A stretch of DNA of 27,486 nt from Butyriboletus loyo (Eukaryota; Basidiomycota; Agaricomycetes; Boletales; Boletaceae). The DNA lies in contig JBBPSI010000289.1 in NCBI GenBank assembly GCA_038093515.1, forward strand, positions 1 to 27,486, written 5' to 3'. How positions within the stretch are numbered: position 1 is the stretch's first letter; each line of letters starts with the position of its first letter. Below are positions 9,725 to 19,055 of this stretch, piece after piece. The notes beneath the pieces were generated by a model that had not been told where the DNA came from, searched no databases, and saw only the letters and a program-made list of their open reading frames with translations. Position numbers and translations under genes: made by a program.

Positions 9725-9930
9725 ATCCATGGGCCATTTCCGAACGACTCGGAGATTTGGAGATCGGTGCTTGTTTTTCATTCATCAACGCAAACTGGAT
9801 TTGGTGATCAATGGTACTTATTGGTAAATATGGAGAAGCATGCGCGGAACACATGTGGATGAATCAGGGAGATCGCTTGCAGTGGCCAAGCTTGGAGACG
9901 TCGAGGATTGCGTGTACATTGTAAGCACAG
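9725..9930 (-). repeat. Inverted piece of segment G
   Basis: This is the reverse complement of about 3180-3350, with shared landmarks GGTACTTATTGGTA, GAAGCATGCGCGGAACA and CCAAGCTTGGAGACGTCGAGGATTGCG. Together with the direct copy at 8540-8710 it forms an imperfect inverted repeat flanking the BBC1-like pseudogene copy 2. Confidence 0.8.
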
Positions 9931-10615
9931 TGGCTTACCTATGTCCCGTAAATAGTATATATGATACTGAATGGAAACCATTCAGTATTTCTGCCTTTTG
10001 CTGTAGCTGCTACGTGCGGCGGTCTGGCCTGCTTACATACACCGTGAACGAGGAACAAAGATGTGACACATGATGCATCTGATGCATGACGACGCACCTC
10101 ACGCTTCGACTCGGACCTTTGATCAAGTGGGGCGCAGTGCGCAAGGAACGAGTGTAGTTATCGCTGAGCGCTTGCTGACGACAATGGTGGATTAATGTTC
10201 AGTAGACGTCCAGCCAGCGGCCAGCCCGATAAACAATATCAGATAAACAGAGGTTTCCAAATATGTCATTACGCTCCCAGGGAGGTTGCTGAATGCTGAA
10301 TAGAATTACCCCCGAAAGAGTGGATTTGTCCCAGGGCCTTGCTGCATTTGAGTTGTCTTCCCAATTTTTTTCCCCTCCGACGAGCGTGTTCACCACTACG
10401 CAGCAACCGCCCATATGCTAAGGCGAATACTATAGTAACCCGTCCAAGGGAAAACGCTCTTGCGCACGCCCTGGGGGTGTGGGACTTTGTAAGTGGCCTC
10501 GGTCTCCCCAATTTAACTCTGCACCACGTTTTTTCTGTTTGAATCCGCGTCTCTGATCTTCTCGACAGCCAAGACCGTTTGAGCCCTCCATTCGCAGTCC
10601 TTAGCGACATATGCT
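9931..10615. other. Single-copy insert between units 2 and 3
   Basis: About 685 bases have no counterpart in the other units. I find no protein family on either strand. The longest open frame (113 codons, minus strand, 10269-10610) has no recognisable motif and runs into segment E. The sequence contains a perfect short hairpin (9964-9988) and paired GATGCAT motifs near 10070-10085. It may be the remains of an inserted element or the original flank, but I saw no terminal repeats. Confidence 0.4.
9964..9988. repeat. Perfect 11-bp inverted repeat with 3-base loop
   Basis: ATACTGAATGG is followed by AAA and then its exact complement CCATTCAGTAT. It could be a terminator-like hairpin, part of a small mobile element, or chance. 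No T-run follows immediately. Confidence 0.7.
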
Positions 10616-11333
10616 TCCAGAAACGTTTTCTTCATCTCGCACCGCCATCGTGCCAACACCTCCGTAGTGGCCACCACCGATGGCCCATCCACATGCCGCA
10701 ATCCCGAGCCCCCCGTTTCCCCCGTCATGGATGGACGCCTTCTCTCCGTAAGCGTGTATCCATCGTATCGTCCTTATTCCACAAAATAAATTGCAGTGAC
10801 GTGCTTCCTTGTTACCTGTGGTAAATCCAGTCCTCCCAAGGGGAATCAGCCACACGGATCTGTGTATGACTTCAGCGGTGATGCCAGGGGCAAGTTTTTT
10901 CCGTTTGATCGAGGACGCACTAAGACGACACGTAGCCTTATCCCTGTTCTGGTATTCCACGCTCGTCTCCAATTCGCCATCACACCATCACTGTCCACAC
11001 GGTTGGAATGGGATGATTATGATCTGACGAAGCGGCCCGTCAATTTGGCGAGCTGACCATTCCATTCCTTTCACACACTGCCCACTCTGTGTATAGAGTA
11101 GATTCAAACCAACCCCGAAATAAAACATGCCTGCGGCACGTGGGTGCATGTTTATCTTTCAAGATTCCATGGAGCGGCCTTGGTAATTGCTTCAAACCAT
11201 GTGTAGCGCACGTATCTTCCGACCATCTCTCCTTTCATTAGCCCGCTCTCCAATAAGTTATCACAGCTCTGGAGTGCCCCACGGCCAGTGGTATTAAGGA
11301 TGCACCAACTCGAGCCGGGGCCTACCATCGCAA
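10616..11333. repeat. Segment E, 5' flank of zinc-finger type I gene, unit 3
   Basis: This is the counterpart of 4791-5390 and 14870-15600, containing the same TTTTCTTCATCTCGC, ACAAAATAAATTGC and CCAATAAGTTATCACAGCTC blocks. It is presumed to hold the promoter of the downstream type I gene. No gene is seen. Confidence 0.6.
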
Positions 11334-12221
11334 ATGTTTATTCCTTCTCACCACGAACCATGGCATGCACATGCTACTGTATCTCTCCCCCCTGTGCGTT
11401 CCAGAATACACTTTCATCGTTTATTCCGGCCCTGAAGCATTTGACAGGTTGGCGAGTATTCTACTACCCAAGATGACAGTCCTGATACAGTGCCCGATGA
11501 TGTTAGCAGGATCATTTCCACTCCGTCACACCTACTGATCACTTATTATGACAGATCCTACAAAGTTTTGTGGATGCGCACTGGCAGTGGGCCGATGCAT
11601 ATATGCATCGCTATCCACTACCTCCTAGCGGCCCGGTCATCTCGTGGCCACCGTCCCCTTCATTCCAAAGAGCACTTCTCCGTGAAAAGCAAGACTTATA
11701 TGGGATCGCTAATCGCACCATGGATGCCGTGGCCGTTCCTATGGTGTGCATAATATCTTCGTTGTGCGATCGTGCACCCCGCAGACTGATAAAAACTGTG
11801 TGCAGAATGACACCGCTCCCGTGGCGGAGGATTATAGCCCCAGTACAGAGCACGAGAATGTGAGAAGGATGCTTGCGCTTTGCCACCATGCATGCTACTT
11901 ATCGCACATTTGTAACAGGTGACTCAGACCCCCGGCACCACGCAACTGCCCGAAGCACATGTTCATGTAACCGCACGGCGGGTCTCCCACTCCTGCTCGG
12001 TAACGGCACCTTGTCAATGGACTGGCGAGAGTAACGTTGAGATGTGTGATGCTTGGTTCGGATGCGCGGGTATTTCGGCACACTTCAAGAGTTCGCATGG
12101 AATTAAAAATCTGGGCGAGGACGTCCAGGTTTACTGCTGGTGGAGGGGATGTCACAAACAGATGAAACGTAAGAACATTGTTAGACATATCAAGGAGCGT
12201 CATTTGGGACATCCTAGATAA
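11334..12221 (+). CDS. C2H2-like zinc-finger protein, type I copy in unit 3 (five exons, 226 aa)
   Basis: This is the best model of the family. Exons are 11334-11393, 11448-11501, 11555-11743, 11785-11859 and 11919-12221. The introns (54, 53, 41 and 59 bp) all have GT/AG ends and lie between codons, and the frame is open from ATG to TAA. Residues 1-126 are acidic to proline-rich with no known domain. The last exon encodes finger 1 (C158, C169, H181, H186) and finger 2 (C199, C204, H216, H221, in CWWRGC...RHIKERH). The two fingers have the same C-x11-H-x4-H half and differ in the first cysteine spacing. This suggests nuclear nucleic-acid binding, but that is inference. The other copies read GAEIEC where this one reads DAWFGC between the fingers' ligands. 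A hAT-like element lies 39 bp downstream. Confidence 0.7.
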
Positions 12222-12252
12222 ATGAAATGCCCTTGAGGCGGGCCAAAGCTGC

Positions 12253-12972
12253 ATTGTTCATAGTGTTGCCGTCGAAGCGAATTAACTTCGAGGTTCGTTT
12301 GGTTGACTTCGAATGAGTGCCAGTTTGCCATAGTTTGAAGATGCCGAATTGGGAACGAGGTCAATCCGTTCACTTCGGGAGATTTGTCGAAGCTCCGCTG
12401 ATTATCTTTGGCCTACTACCTATTGATAGTCGATACCACAAGATAGCTCCTGTTGCATCTAATATTATACTCTTGAATGTACATCTCAATCCCAATGGCT
12501 GTAAGTGATAGCCAGCTCCGTTCAGCCATTATAAGCATCGGACTCTAGCGAACTTGAATGACGGGATCATTTGGGCTACTAATATTAATATCCAGAGTTC
12601 TCACTCTTTCGGGCGGCCGAGTTCAATCTCAAGTCCAATGTCAGGCTCTCAACATGATTTCCAATCATGGGATTCATCCAATCATTCACTGGGTCATCAT
12701 CAAAGTCGACTCAATTTCACTCCAGATCTCGTTTCCGATGAGAAAGATTATGCAACCTCTGGTCCCATTACATCCAGGGCAGTTGATGAATTGGTGGATG
12801 TAGGAGCACTCGACGAACTGGCACAGTTATTTTCAAACGAATATGATGATTCGGAGTAAAATAGTTTGGGCGGTAGACTCCTAAGCTACAGCTTCTGATT
12901 GGTTGGGCAAACGGACTGTATTCCGGGTACCTCGTCTTGGCTTCGACGCCTCGCGGCAACACTAATTGTTAA
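12253..12972. mobile_element. Non-autonomous hAT-like transposon with 8-bp target duplication
   Basis: The element spans 12261-12964 (704 bp). Its ends are an exact 11-bp terminal inverted repeat, TAGTGTTGCCG at the left and its complement at the right. It is flanked by ATTGTTCA (12253-12260) and ATTGTTAA (12965-12972), an 8-bp target duplication with one mismatch. Units 1, 2 and 4 show the empty site, reading GCATTGTTAATGTTAGAA. TTCGA/TCGAA motifs are clustered near the left end (12271-12368) and at the right end (near 12942), as expected for subterminal transposase-binding repeats. The TIR start and 8-bp duplication are hallmarks of the hAT superfamily. There is room for no full transposase. 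Confidence 0.9.
12554..12859 (+). CDS. Short open frame inside the hAT-like element (101 aa)
   Basis: This is a serine- and histidine-rich frame with an acidic C-terminus (LDELAQLF followed by a run of acidic residues). I recognise no family in it. It may be the tail of a deleted transposase, a captured host fragment, or a chance open frame. The element is more AT-rich than its surroundings. Whether it is expressed is unknown. Confidence 0.25.
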   Translation: MNDGIIWATNINIQSSHSFGRPSSISSPMSGSQHDFQSWDSSNHSLGHHQSRLNFTPDLVSDEKDYATSGPITSRAVDELVDVGALDELAQLFSNEYDDSE

Positions 12973-13655
12973 TGTTGGAATATCGAATTGTATCCTTGGT
13001 CTGGAGAGTAGGCAGACAAGTGCGAATTTCAATTCAGGTGGGTCCGAGTCAAGCTTAAAGAGGCTGATGAGGTACTCAAGGTGATGCACGAAGCAGCTGA
13101 GGCATGCGGCGCAGAAGAGCTGACGAAGATCAAGTAGATCACGAAGTCGTCGTGCAATGGTAAGCTCCATCTGTGACATCCCCCGTCGCTCCGAGATTCA
13201 AAAACTGATTTTGGGGTCAGCCCTTTCGTTGGGCCTCCTTTGATAACTTAACTTTTCAGTGGTCATGGGGGATTTGGGAACCCTGAGATAACTTCACTGC
13301 GGGGTTTCTGGTGAATGCTCACGGTAGCATCACCAACTTCCAACTGAGCGAGCGCATCGGGCCCGCAATGCAATGTGTAGACAGTGCTTCCCTTTTTGTT
13401 CGTTCGGCCCCAGGCCTACTAGGTGCCTTCCTTTTGGGGTGCGATGGGACACATAGCCCGCCATTTGTCGCGCCTCTGCAGTTCCCTCCTTGATTTTACG
13501 TGTCGTCCTGCCCTCCAACGATTATTACTGAAGCTTTGGAGGACCCTCGCTCGCATAAAATCCACTGCGAAGCTGAAGCCTATGAGGCTTACCATCATCA
13601 CTGACACTCCCCCGGCCCAGGTTCACTCCGTCTCAACGTGGACCATGGCATGCAT
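12973..13655. repeat. Spacer and start of type II gene, unit 3
   Basis: This is the continuation of the spacer after the transposon, matching 890-1565. The type II start region is reached near 13619 (ATG of other copies is AGG here), but the gene is cut off at about 13655, where the sequence switches to BBC1-like material. No gene survives. Confidence 0.7.
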
Positions 13656-14275
13656 AGTTTATATGCGGGGGGGAGGTTTCTGCAGAAGGAACGAGATGGA
13701 AACGGGCGGCACGGCGCCCTCGCCACGAATCGTCCGGTTGACACAGGCGGCAACTCCGCAGGAGGAAGCATCCCGAGCCGCATGCCCCCCATTCCCGCTA
13801 ACTTGGCAGTGATCCGTTGCTTGCTCGTAACTTGGTCCTCTTCCTCTTCGTCCCGAGCTCTCTATCCCTCTTTTCCCTTTTCCTCTGATTCCGTCTCATC
13901 GGAGGGATCGACGTTGGTGGGGAAGGGAGCGTGTTCATCGGTGGCGCTGCCCCAGATCAGACATCTCCCGGACGCGCGGACGCTTTGTCCTCTTGCAGGG
14001 CTGAAGTGTCTCATTCTCACAAGCGACGTGTTCTACTGTGAGCGAGGTCGGCAGCAACACCTCACAGGGGTTAATTAGGCACCATGTTCATGTTGCTCTG
14101 TCGCTACTTGTTCCCGTACGGGGGGGTTTCAGGCTTGATCACAAAGAGTATACCGGACCTGCGCGCGGGGAGGCGATGTCGGTGGCGAAGATGGCGTTTC
14201 CGCCAGACGATCCTCTGTGCACTTCATGCGCTGTGGGCAGTAAGTACTATTGAAGTAGACACGAGATAGCAACGA
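13656..14275 (-). pseudogene. BBC1-like mid-gene fragment, copy 2 (longer)
   Basis: The + strand aligns with 20560-21250 of the native gene in the same orientation. It includes the antisense of the LAGMGGMRLGM-type motif (near 13770-13805) and the same GCGACGTGTTCTA block as the shorter copy at 4235. Internal deletions (for example the region equivalent to 20610-20640) and many indels abolish the frame. It replaces the whole type II, G and C-terminal block seen in units 1 and 2. Confidence 0.8.
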
Positions 14276-14284
14276 AGGTAGGTA

Positions 14285-14600
14285 CAGGAGGAAGTATGTA
14301 TACAACACAAAAGAGAATCATGGGGATGTATGCAAAGGGTGCGGCAAACGCCCGAGGGCTTCCCGGCCCAAAGTGGCGCCAGCGTCGGGCGAGCGAGCAA
14401 CGGACGAAACAAGAGAGACCTGTATCTCAGGAGTAGAGGACGTTGAGCTGCGAAGATGGGAGATGTGGGCGGGGGGCTGCACGATGAGCGTCGGAGGCCG
14501 CTGAGCAGGGGACAAGTGGAATGGTGAGGAAGGAAACGCTTGTCTGTGCACAGACTAGCGGTGGCTCTGTTACCCAAAATGGCAATCTGGTACATCGCGG
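14285..14600. repeat. Segment F, unit 3
   Basis: This is the counterpart of 4486-4790, again placed directly after the BBC1-like mid-gene fragment. No conserved frame is present. Confidence 0.55.
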
Positions 14601-14729
14601 AGGTGGCGGTGAGTATTTTTCATTTTTAAATTCATCACCGTGATCTTATGTAATCAGAGGATCCGGTCTGCTCAACACAAGATGTCGTTCGAGGCTGTTT
14701 GGTCTAGGGTATGGCTAAAAACGAATCGG
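14601..14729. other. Unassigned sequence between F and the 52-bp repeats
   Basis: This is present only in unit 3. I see no gene or known element in it. Confidence 0.4.
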
Positions 14730-14849
14730 CGTGTTAATAACCAGGTCCATCCAGGGGGTTATGAACACGCATGTTGGTAACCGTGTTAATAACCTGGTTC
14801 ATCCCGGGGAGTTAACACGCATGTTATTAACATGTTATTACTCCATGCC
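14730..14849 (+). repeat. Tandem 50-52 bp repeat, two full units and a partial third
   Basis: Unit one (14730-14781) and unit two (14782-14831) both start with CGTGTTAATAACC, then GGT-CATCC and GGGG, and end with ACACGCATGTT followed by a TAAC. A partial third unit starts ATGTTATTACTCC. GTTAATAAC and GTTATTAAC are near-complements, so each unit can also fold back. It is absent from the matching place in unit 2. Confidence 0.8.
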
Positions 14850-14869
14850 CAGTCCCTGGCGATATGTGT

Positions 14870-15600
14870 TCCCCTCCCTGCAACGTTTTCTTCATCTCGC
14901 ACCGCCATTACGCCAACGCTGCCGCGGCGGCATACCGCCGACCATCTGCTTTATCCACACGCTGCAATCTCGGCTCCTCATTTCATCTGTCACGGACGCC
15001 TTCTCTCTGCAAGTCAAGTGTGTATCTACCTTATCGTCCTTGTTCCACAAAATAAATTGCAGTGATGTGCTTCCTTGTTACCTGTGATAAAGCACACGAA
15101 TCTACGTAGGACTTCAGCGGCGACGACAGGGGCAAGTTTTTTCCGTTCGATTGAGGACGCACTAAGACCTCGACACGTACGCCTACCCCTGTTACGACAT
15201 TCCACTTATTGTCCTCCAATTCACCATGTCAATGACATTTACCATCACACCATCACACCATCCCCGTCCGTAATCTATTGATTATTCTCCGACAAAGCTG
15301 ACGGTTCCGTCGTTCCACGGTACATGAAGCCACTCTTTCACACGCTGTCGCCCACTTTATCTATGGGGGTCGGCCGCGGAACACGCCCGGTACATGCATA
15401 ACGTTTTTACATCCGCCGGATTTGATGGAGCGTTCTCAGTCTTTCGACGATTGCCGCATATACCTGATATCACTCTCCAAACCAGCGTGAGATGTCTCCT
15501 GTCGTCAGCCCACTCTCCAATATGTTATCACAGCTCTGGAGTGCCCTCGCTGGTCTTAAAAATGCACCAACTCAAGCCACCTACCATCGCAATCCTCCAA
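14870..15600. repeat. Segment E, 5' flank of zinc-finger type I gene, unit 4
   Basis: This is the counterpart of 4791-5390 and 10616-11333, with the same order of conserved blocks, ending with CCAATATGTTATCACAGC about 90 bp before the candidate start. No gene is seen. Confidence 0.6.
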
Positions 15601-15623
15601 GCCCATGTTCATTCGTTCTCACC

Positions 15624-16491
15624 ATGAATCATGGCATGCACATACTACCCTATCAATCCCCACCTGTACGTTCCAGAATACGTTTTCGTCGTTTATTCCG
15701 GTTCTGAAGCACTTTGACAGGTTGACGAGTATTCTACTACCCAAGATGGCATTCCTGGTACAGTGGCCGAGGGTGTTAGCAGGATTATTTCCACTCCGTC
15801 ACACCTGTTGATCACTTATGACAGATCCCTGTGGATGCGCAGTGGGCCGATGTATATATGCACCACTATCCTCTACCTCCTAGCGGCCCGGTCATCTCGT
15901 GGCCACCGTCCCCTTCATTCCAAAGAGCACTTCTCCGTGAAATGCAGGAATTATATGGGACCGCTAATCAGACCATGGATGCCGTGGCAGTTCCTATGGT
16001 ATGCATAATATTGTTGTTACGCGATCGTGCACCCCGCAGACTGATAAAAACCGTGTGCAGAATGACACCGCTCCCGTGGCGGAGGATTATAGCCCCAGTA
16101 CAGAACACGAGAATGTAAGCAGGATGCTTGCGCTTTGCCACCATGCATGCTACTTATTGCACATTTGTAACAGGTGACTCAGACTCCCAGCGCCACGCAA
16201 CTGCCCGAAGCACATGTTCATGTAACCACACAACGGATCTCTCACTCATGCTCGACAACGGCACCTTGCCAATGGACTGGCGAGAGTAATGTTGAGACGT
16301 GTGGTGCTGAGATCGAATGCGCAAGTATTTCGGCACACTTCAAGAGTTCGCATGGAATTAAAAATCTGGGCGAGGACGTCCTGGTTTACTGCTGGTGGAG
16401 GGGATGTCACAAACGGATGAAACGTAAGAACATTGCTAGACATATCAAGGAACGTCATTTGGGACATCCTAGACAAATGAAACACAATTGA
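15624..16491 (+). CDS. C2H2-like zinc-finger protein, type I copy in unit 4 (five exons, about 220 aa)
   Basis: Exons are 15624-15665, 15721-15774, 15825-15998, 16040-16114 and 16174-16491, with GT/AG introns of 41-59 bp between codons. The ATG used in unit 3 (equivalent to 15605) is present, but exon 1 has one extra base relative to that copy, so that start would be out of frame at the donor. The ATG at 15624 restores the frame and gives a 14-residue first exon. Both fingers are intact (ETCGAEIEC...AHFKSSH and CWWRGC...RHIKERH). The stop codon TAA of units 2 and 3 is CAA here, which adds five residues, as in copy 1. Function is as for the other copies. The uncertain N-terminus lowers confidence. 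Confidence 0.6.
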
Positions 16492-17070
16492 GATGGGCCA
16501 AAGCGGCATTGTTAATGTTAGAACATCGGATTGTGTCGTTGGTTGGCAAACAAGTGTGAATTCCAACTCAGGTGGGTCTGGGTCAAGCTTAAAGAGGTTG
16601 ATGAGGTACTAAAGGTAATGGACGAGGGAGCTGAGGCACGCGACGCTGACGAAGATCAAGTAGATCACGAAGTCGTCGTGCAAGATGTACGCGGAAGCTC
16701 AATCTGAGACATCCCCCCCCGTCGCTCCACACCTCCGTAGCCAAATATATGGACATTCGAAAACTGATTTTAGCGTCAGCCCTCCGGTTGGGCCACTTTT
16801 TATCGATAACTTGTCATGGGCGATCTGGGGACCGTCCAAATCTTCGCTGCGGGGTTTCTCGTGACATGCATACAATAGCAACCAACTGAGCGAGCGCATC
16901 GGGCCCGCAATGCAATGTGTAGGCGGTGCTTCCCTTTTTGTTTGTTCGGCCCCAGGCCTACTAGGTGCCTTCTTTTGGGGGTGCGATGGGACACCGTGAA
17001 TGGCCCGCCATTTTTCGCGCCTCTGCAGTTCCCTCTTTGATTCCTTTTACGTGTCGTCCTGCCCTCCAAC
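16492..17070. repeat. Spacer between type I and type II genes, unit 4
   Basis: This is the counterpart of 867-1420. It keeps the CCACACCTCCGTAGCCAAAT block found in unit 1 but not unit 2, in line with a closer relation of units 1 and 4. No gene is seen. Confidence 0.65.
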
Positions 17071-17159
17071 AATTATCACTGAAGCTTTGGAGGACCCTCG
17101 CTCGCATAAAATCCACTACGAAGCTGAAGCCCATGGCGCTTACCATCCTCACCCGGCCC

Positions 17160-17900
17160 ATGTTCACTCCGTCTCAACGTGGACCATGGCATGCACAGGA
17201 CTCGATATACGAGACTGTGAGTCGTACCATTCATGCTACCGTATCGATCCCCGTGCATCCTAGGATGTTCCTCGTTCCTCGTTCTTTGTTCCGGGTTTAA
17301 AACTCTTGACAACCTAACGAATATCCTATCGTCAACGGTCCTTGTACTGAGCTCGAGGATGTTAGTAAGATGTTTGTATTCTCCATCATACCTACTGAAC
17401 ATTTACGACAGATCACACAAGGCTCTGCGGATCCGCAGTGGACTGACACGTATATGAATCATTTCTGGCAGCACGATTTTCTCGCGGCCACCATCCTTCC
17501 AAAGAGAACTTTTTTACCTTGAAACGGAAGAGTTATTCGGGACTGCTAACCACACCACGGTTACTGTACCAGTTTACTTGGTATGTGTAATAACTCCGTT
17601 CTGTGATCGTGGACCCGACAGACTAACAGATACCATGTGCAGAACGACGCTATTCCCCTGGTGGAGGGCTATAGCCCCGGTGAGCTCGGGGATGCCTGCG
17701 GTGTGTGATCACGCTGCGCATCCGCATGTTACCACAACACAGATCACCCACTCATGCTGGACAACAGCACCTTGCAGATGGACTACTGAGCGTAACGCTG
17801 AGACGTGAGGTGCTCAGATCGAATGTACGAGCCTTTATCGAAATTATTCCGGTGTGCTATCTGTATGGTGCCAAGCCACCTTTGAATCGAAAGGCTGATA
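17160..17900 (+). pseudogene. Zinc-finger type II gene, copy nearest the native BBC1 gene
   Basis: This copy keeps the longest 5' part. A frame from 17160 reads through the tyrosine-containing segment that is also seen in the unit 2 type I exon 1 (YE followed by V, then HATVSIP). Exon 2 and exon 4 equivalents are readable in phase (exon 4 contains RYHVQND). Exon 3 carries the shared frameshift and a stop. In the last exon the cysteine after ET has become a TGA stop (near 17806), and much of the tail is deleted. It is a pseudogene. Confidence 0.65.
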
Positions 17901-17904
17901 ATTA

Positions 17905-18995
17905 CATCGCATAGTGGTGACCCGGATGTAATTGACGACGTCCGAGAACGGGTAGAATCGAACGCCAGGAACTCTTCTTAGACTTCTTTTCATGGGCTCG
18001 GAACTTGCCTTTTCGGTGTAATGGCATCAGGAAGAGGTGTTGGCACGAGGCGCTTGCAAAGTCAGTCTTTCTGCTTACAGCCTGATCACATTTGCAAGTC
18101 TCGCCTTCTCCTCACAATCACGATATCGATCATGTGGGTGTCCACCGGGAAGAATGATTTAAGGTCAGATCTCTGCCTTGTCTCATTCAGCCTCGGCCTC
18201 GTCCCACACGGAAAAGTCGGGGCAAGCGTCCACCTTATCCCACCCCCACAGTAACGAGCACAGATCTGGACTGCAACCCCACCAAGAAAGTCAAACTGGA
18301 CGACATACCATAGCACCTGTCACCGTCGTTTGTCATCTCGTCTTTTTATTTTTATTTCCTCTCTCACATGTTGCACACGATCCTCGACGGTATCTAGATT
18401 CTGAATACCAAAAACAAGTACGCGAGCAACATGCGTCACGTTCTCAGAGATACTGGTACGGGATGTTCGTCCGTTTGGTCAAGTACGTCGTCTCGTTCGA
18501 ACCTCCTCAGTTCTCGGCCCTCATCTTTTCATGCATGTCTCACGCAGAGAAAAAAAATCGGGGCAAGGTTCCACCCTCCCCACCGCAGTAACAAAGCATG
18601 GATCTCAACCCCAGCCCCACCGAGACACCTAAGCATGGACGATGTGCCACAAGGGCAGTCCCCAACGCCCCATCACCTGTCATGTCGTCTTTTTTTGTCC
18701 GTCGCTCACCCTTTATACGCAATCCTCGACGCCTCCAAGCTTGATCACAGCAAGCGATCTATCTGATTCATCCACATATTCATATTTTCCGTGCATGCGT
18801 CTCCAATGTATACCAATAAGCACCACCGATCGTCAAATCCAGTGCTGATCCCAAGATCTCGTTCGGAAATGGCCCGTCGATCAAATGGATGGATGTATAT
18901 ACATGACAATATGCGCTTAATACACATGTTTACATGGCAAGGACAACGTAGACGAGATTATGAAGTGAAACTACAGGCGCCCTAGACGACGATCT
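17905..18995. repeat. Segment G in native position, downstream of the BBC1-like gene
   Basis: This is the counterpart of 2250-3395, but here it leads into the true 3' end of the BBC1-like gene instead of an inverted fragment. A 137-codon frame (18178-18591) overlaps the one in unit 1, but indels change its end and start, so I do not call it. It includes the presumed 3' UTR and polyadenylation region of the BBC1-like gene at its right edge. Confidence 0.6.
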
Positions 18996-19055
18996 CCACG
19001 ACAAGAAAAAGAAATGAAAGAAAGAAAACGTGTATGCAGTTTAATAGTATCTACC

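Noticed and set aside
10269..10610. Minus-strand open frame of 113 codons
   Set aside because: No motif, and it spans the boundary between single-copy sequence and segment E, so it is probably chance.
13638..14078. Plus-strand open frame of 146 codons
   Set aside because: It starts in the type II remnant and runs across the junction into antisense BBC1-like sequence. It is a by-product of the rearrangement.
1..19000. CRISPR-like or bacterial array interpretation of the repeats
   Set aside because: The repeats are kilobase-sized, gene-bearing and interrupted by spliceosomal introns. There are no short regular repeats with unique spacers.
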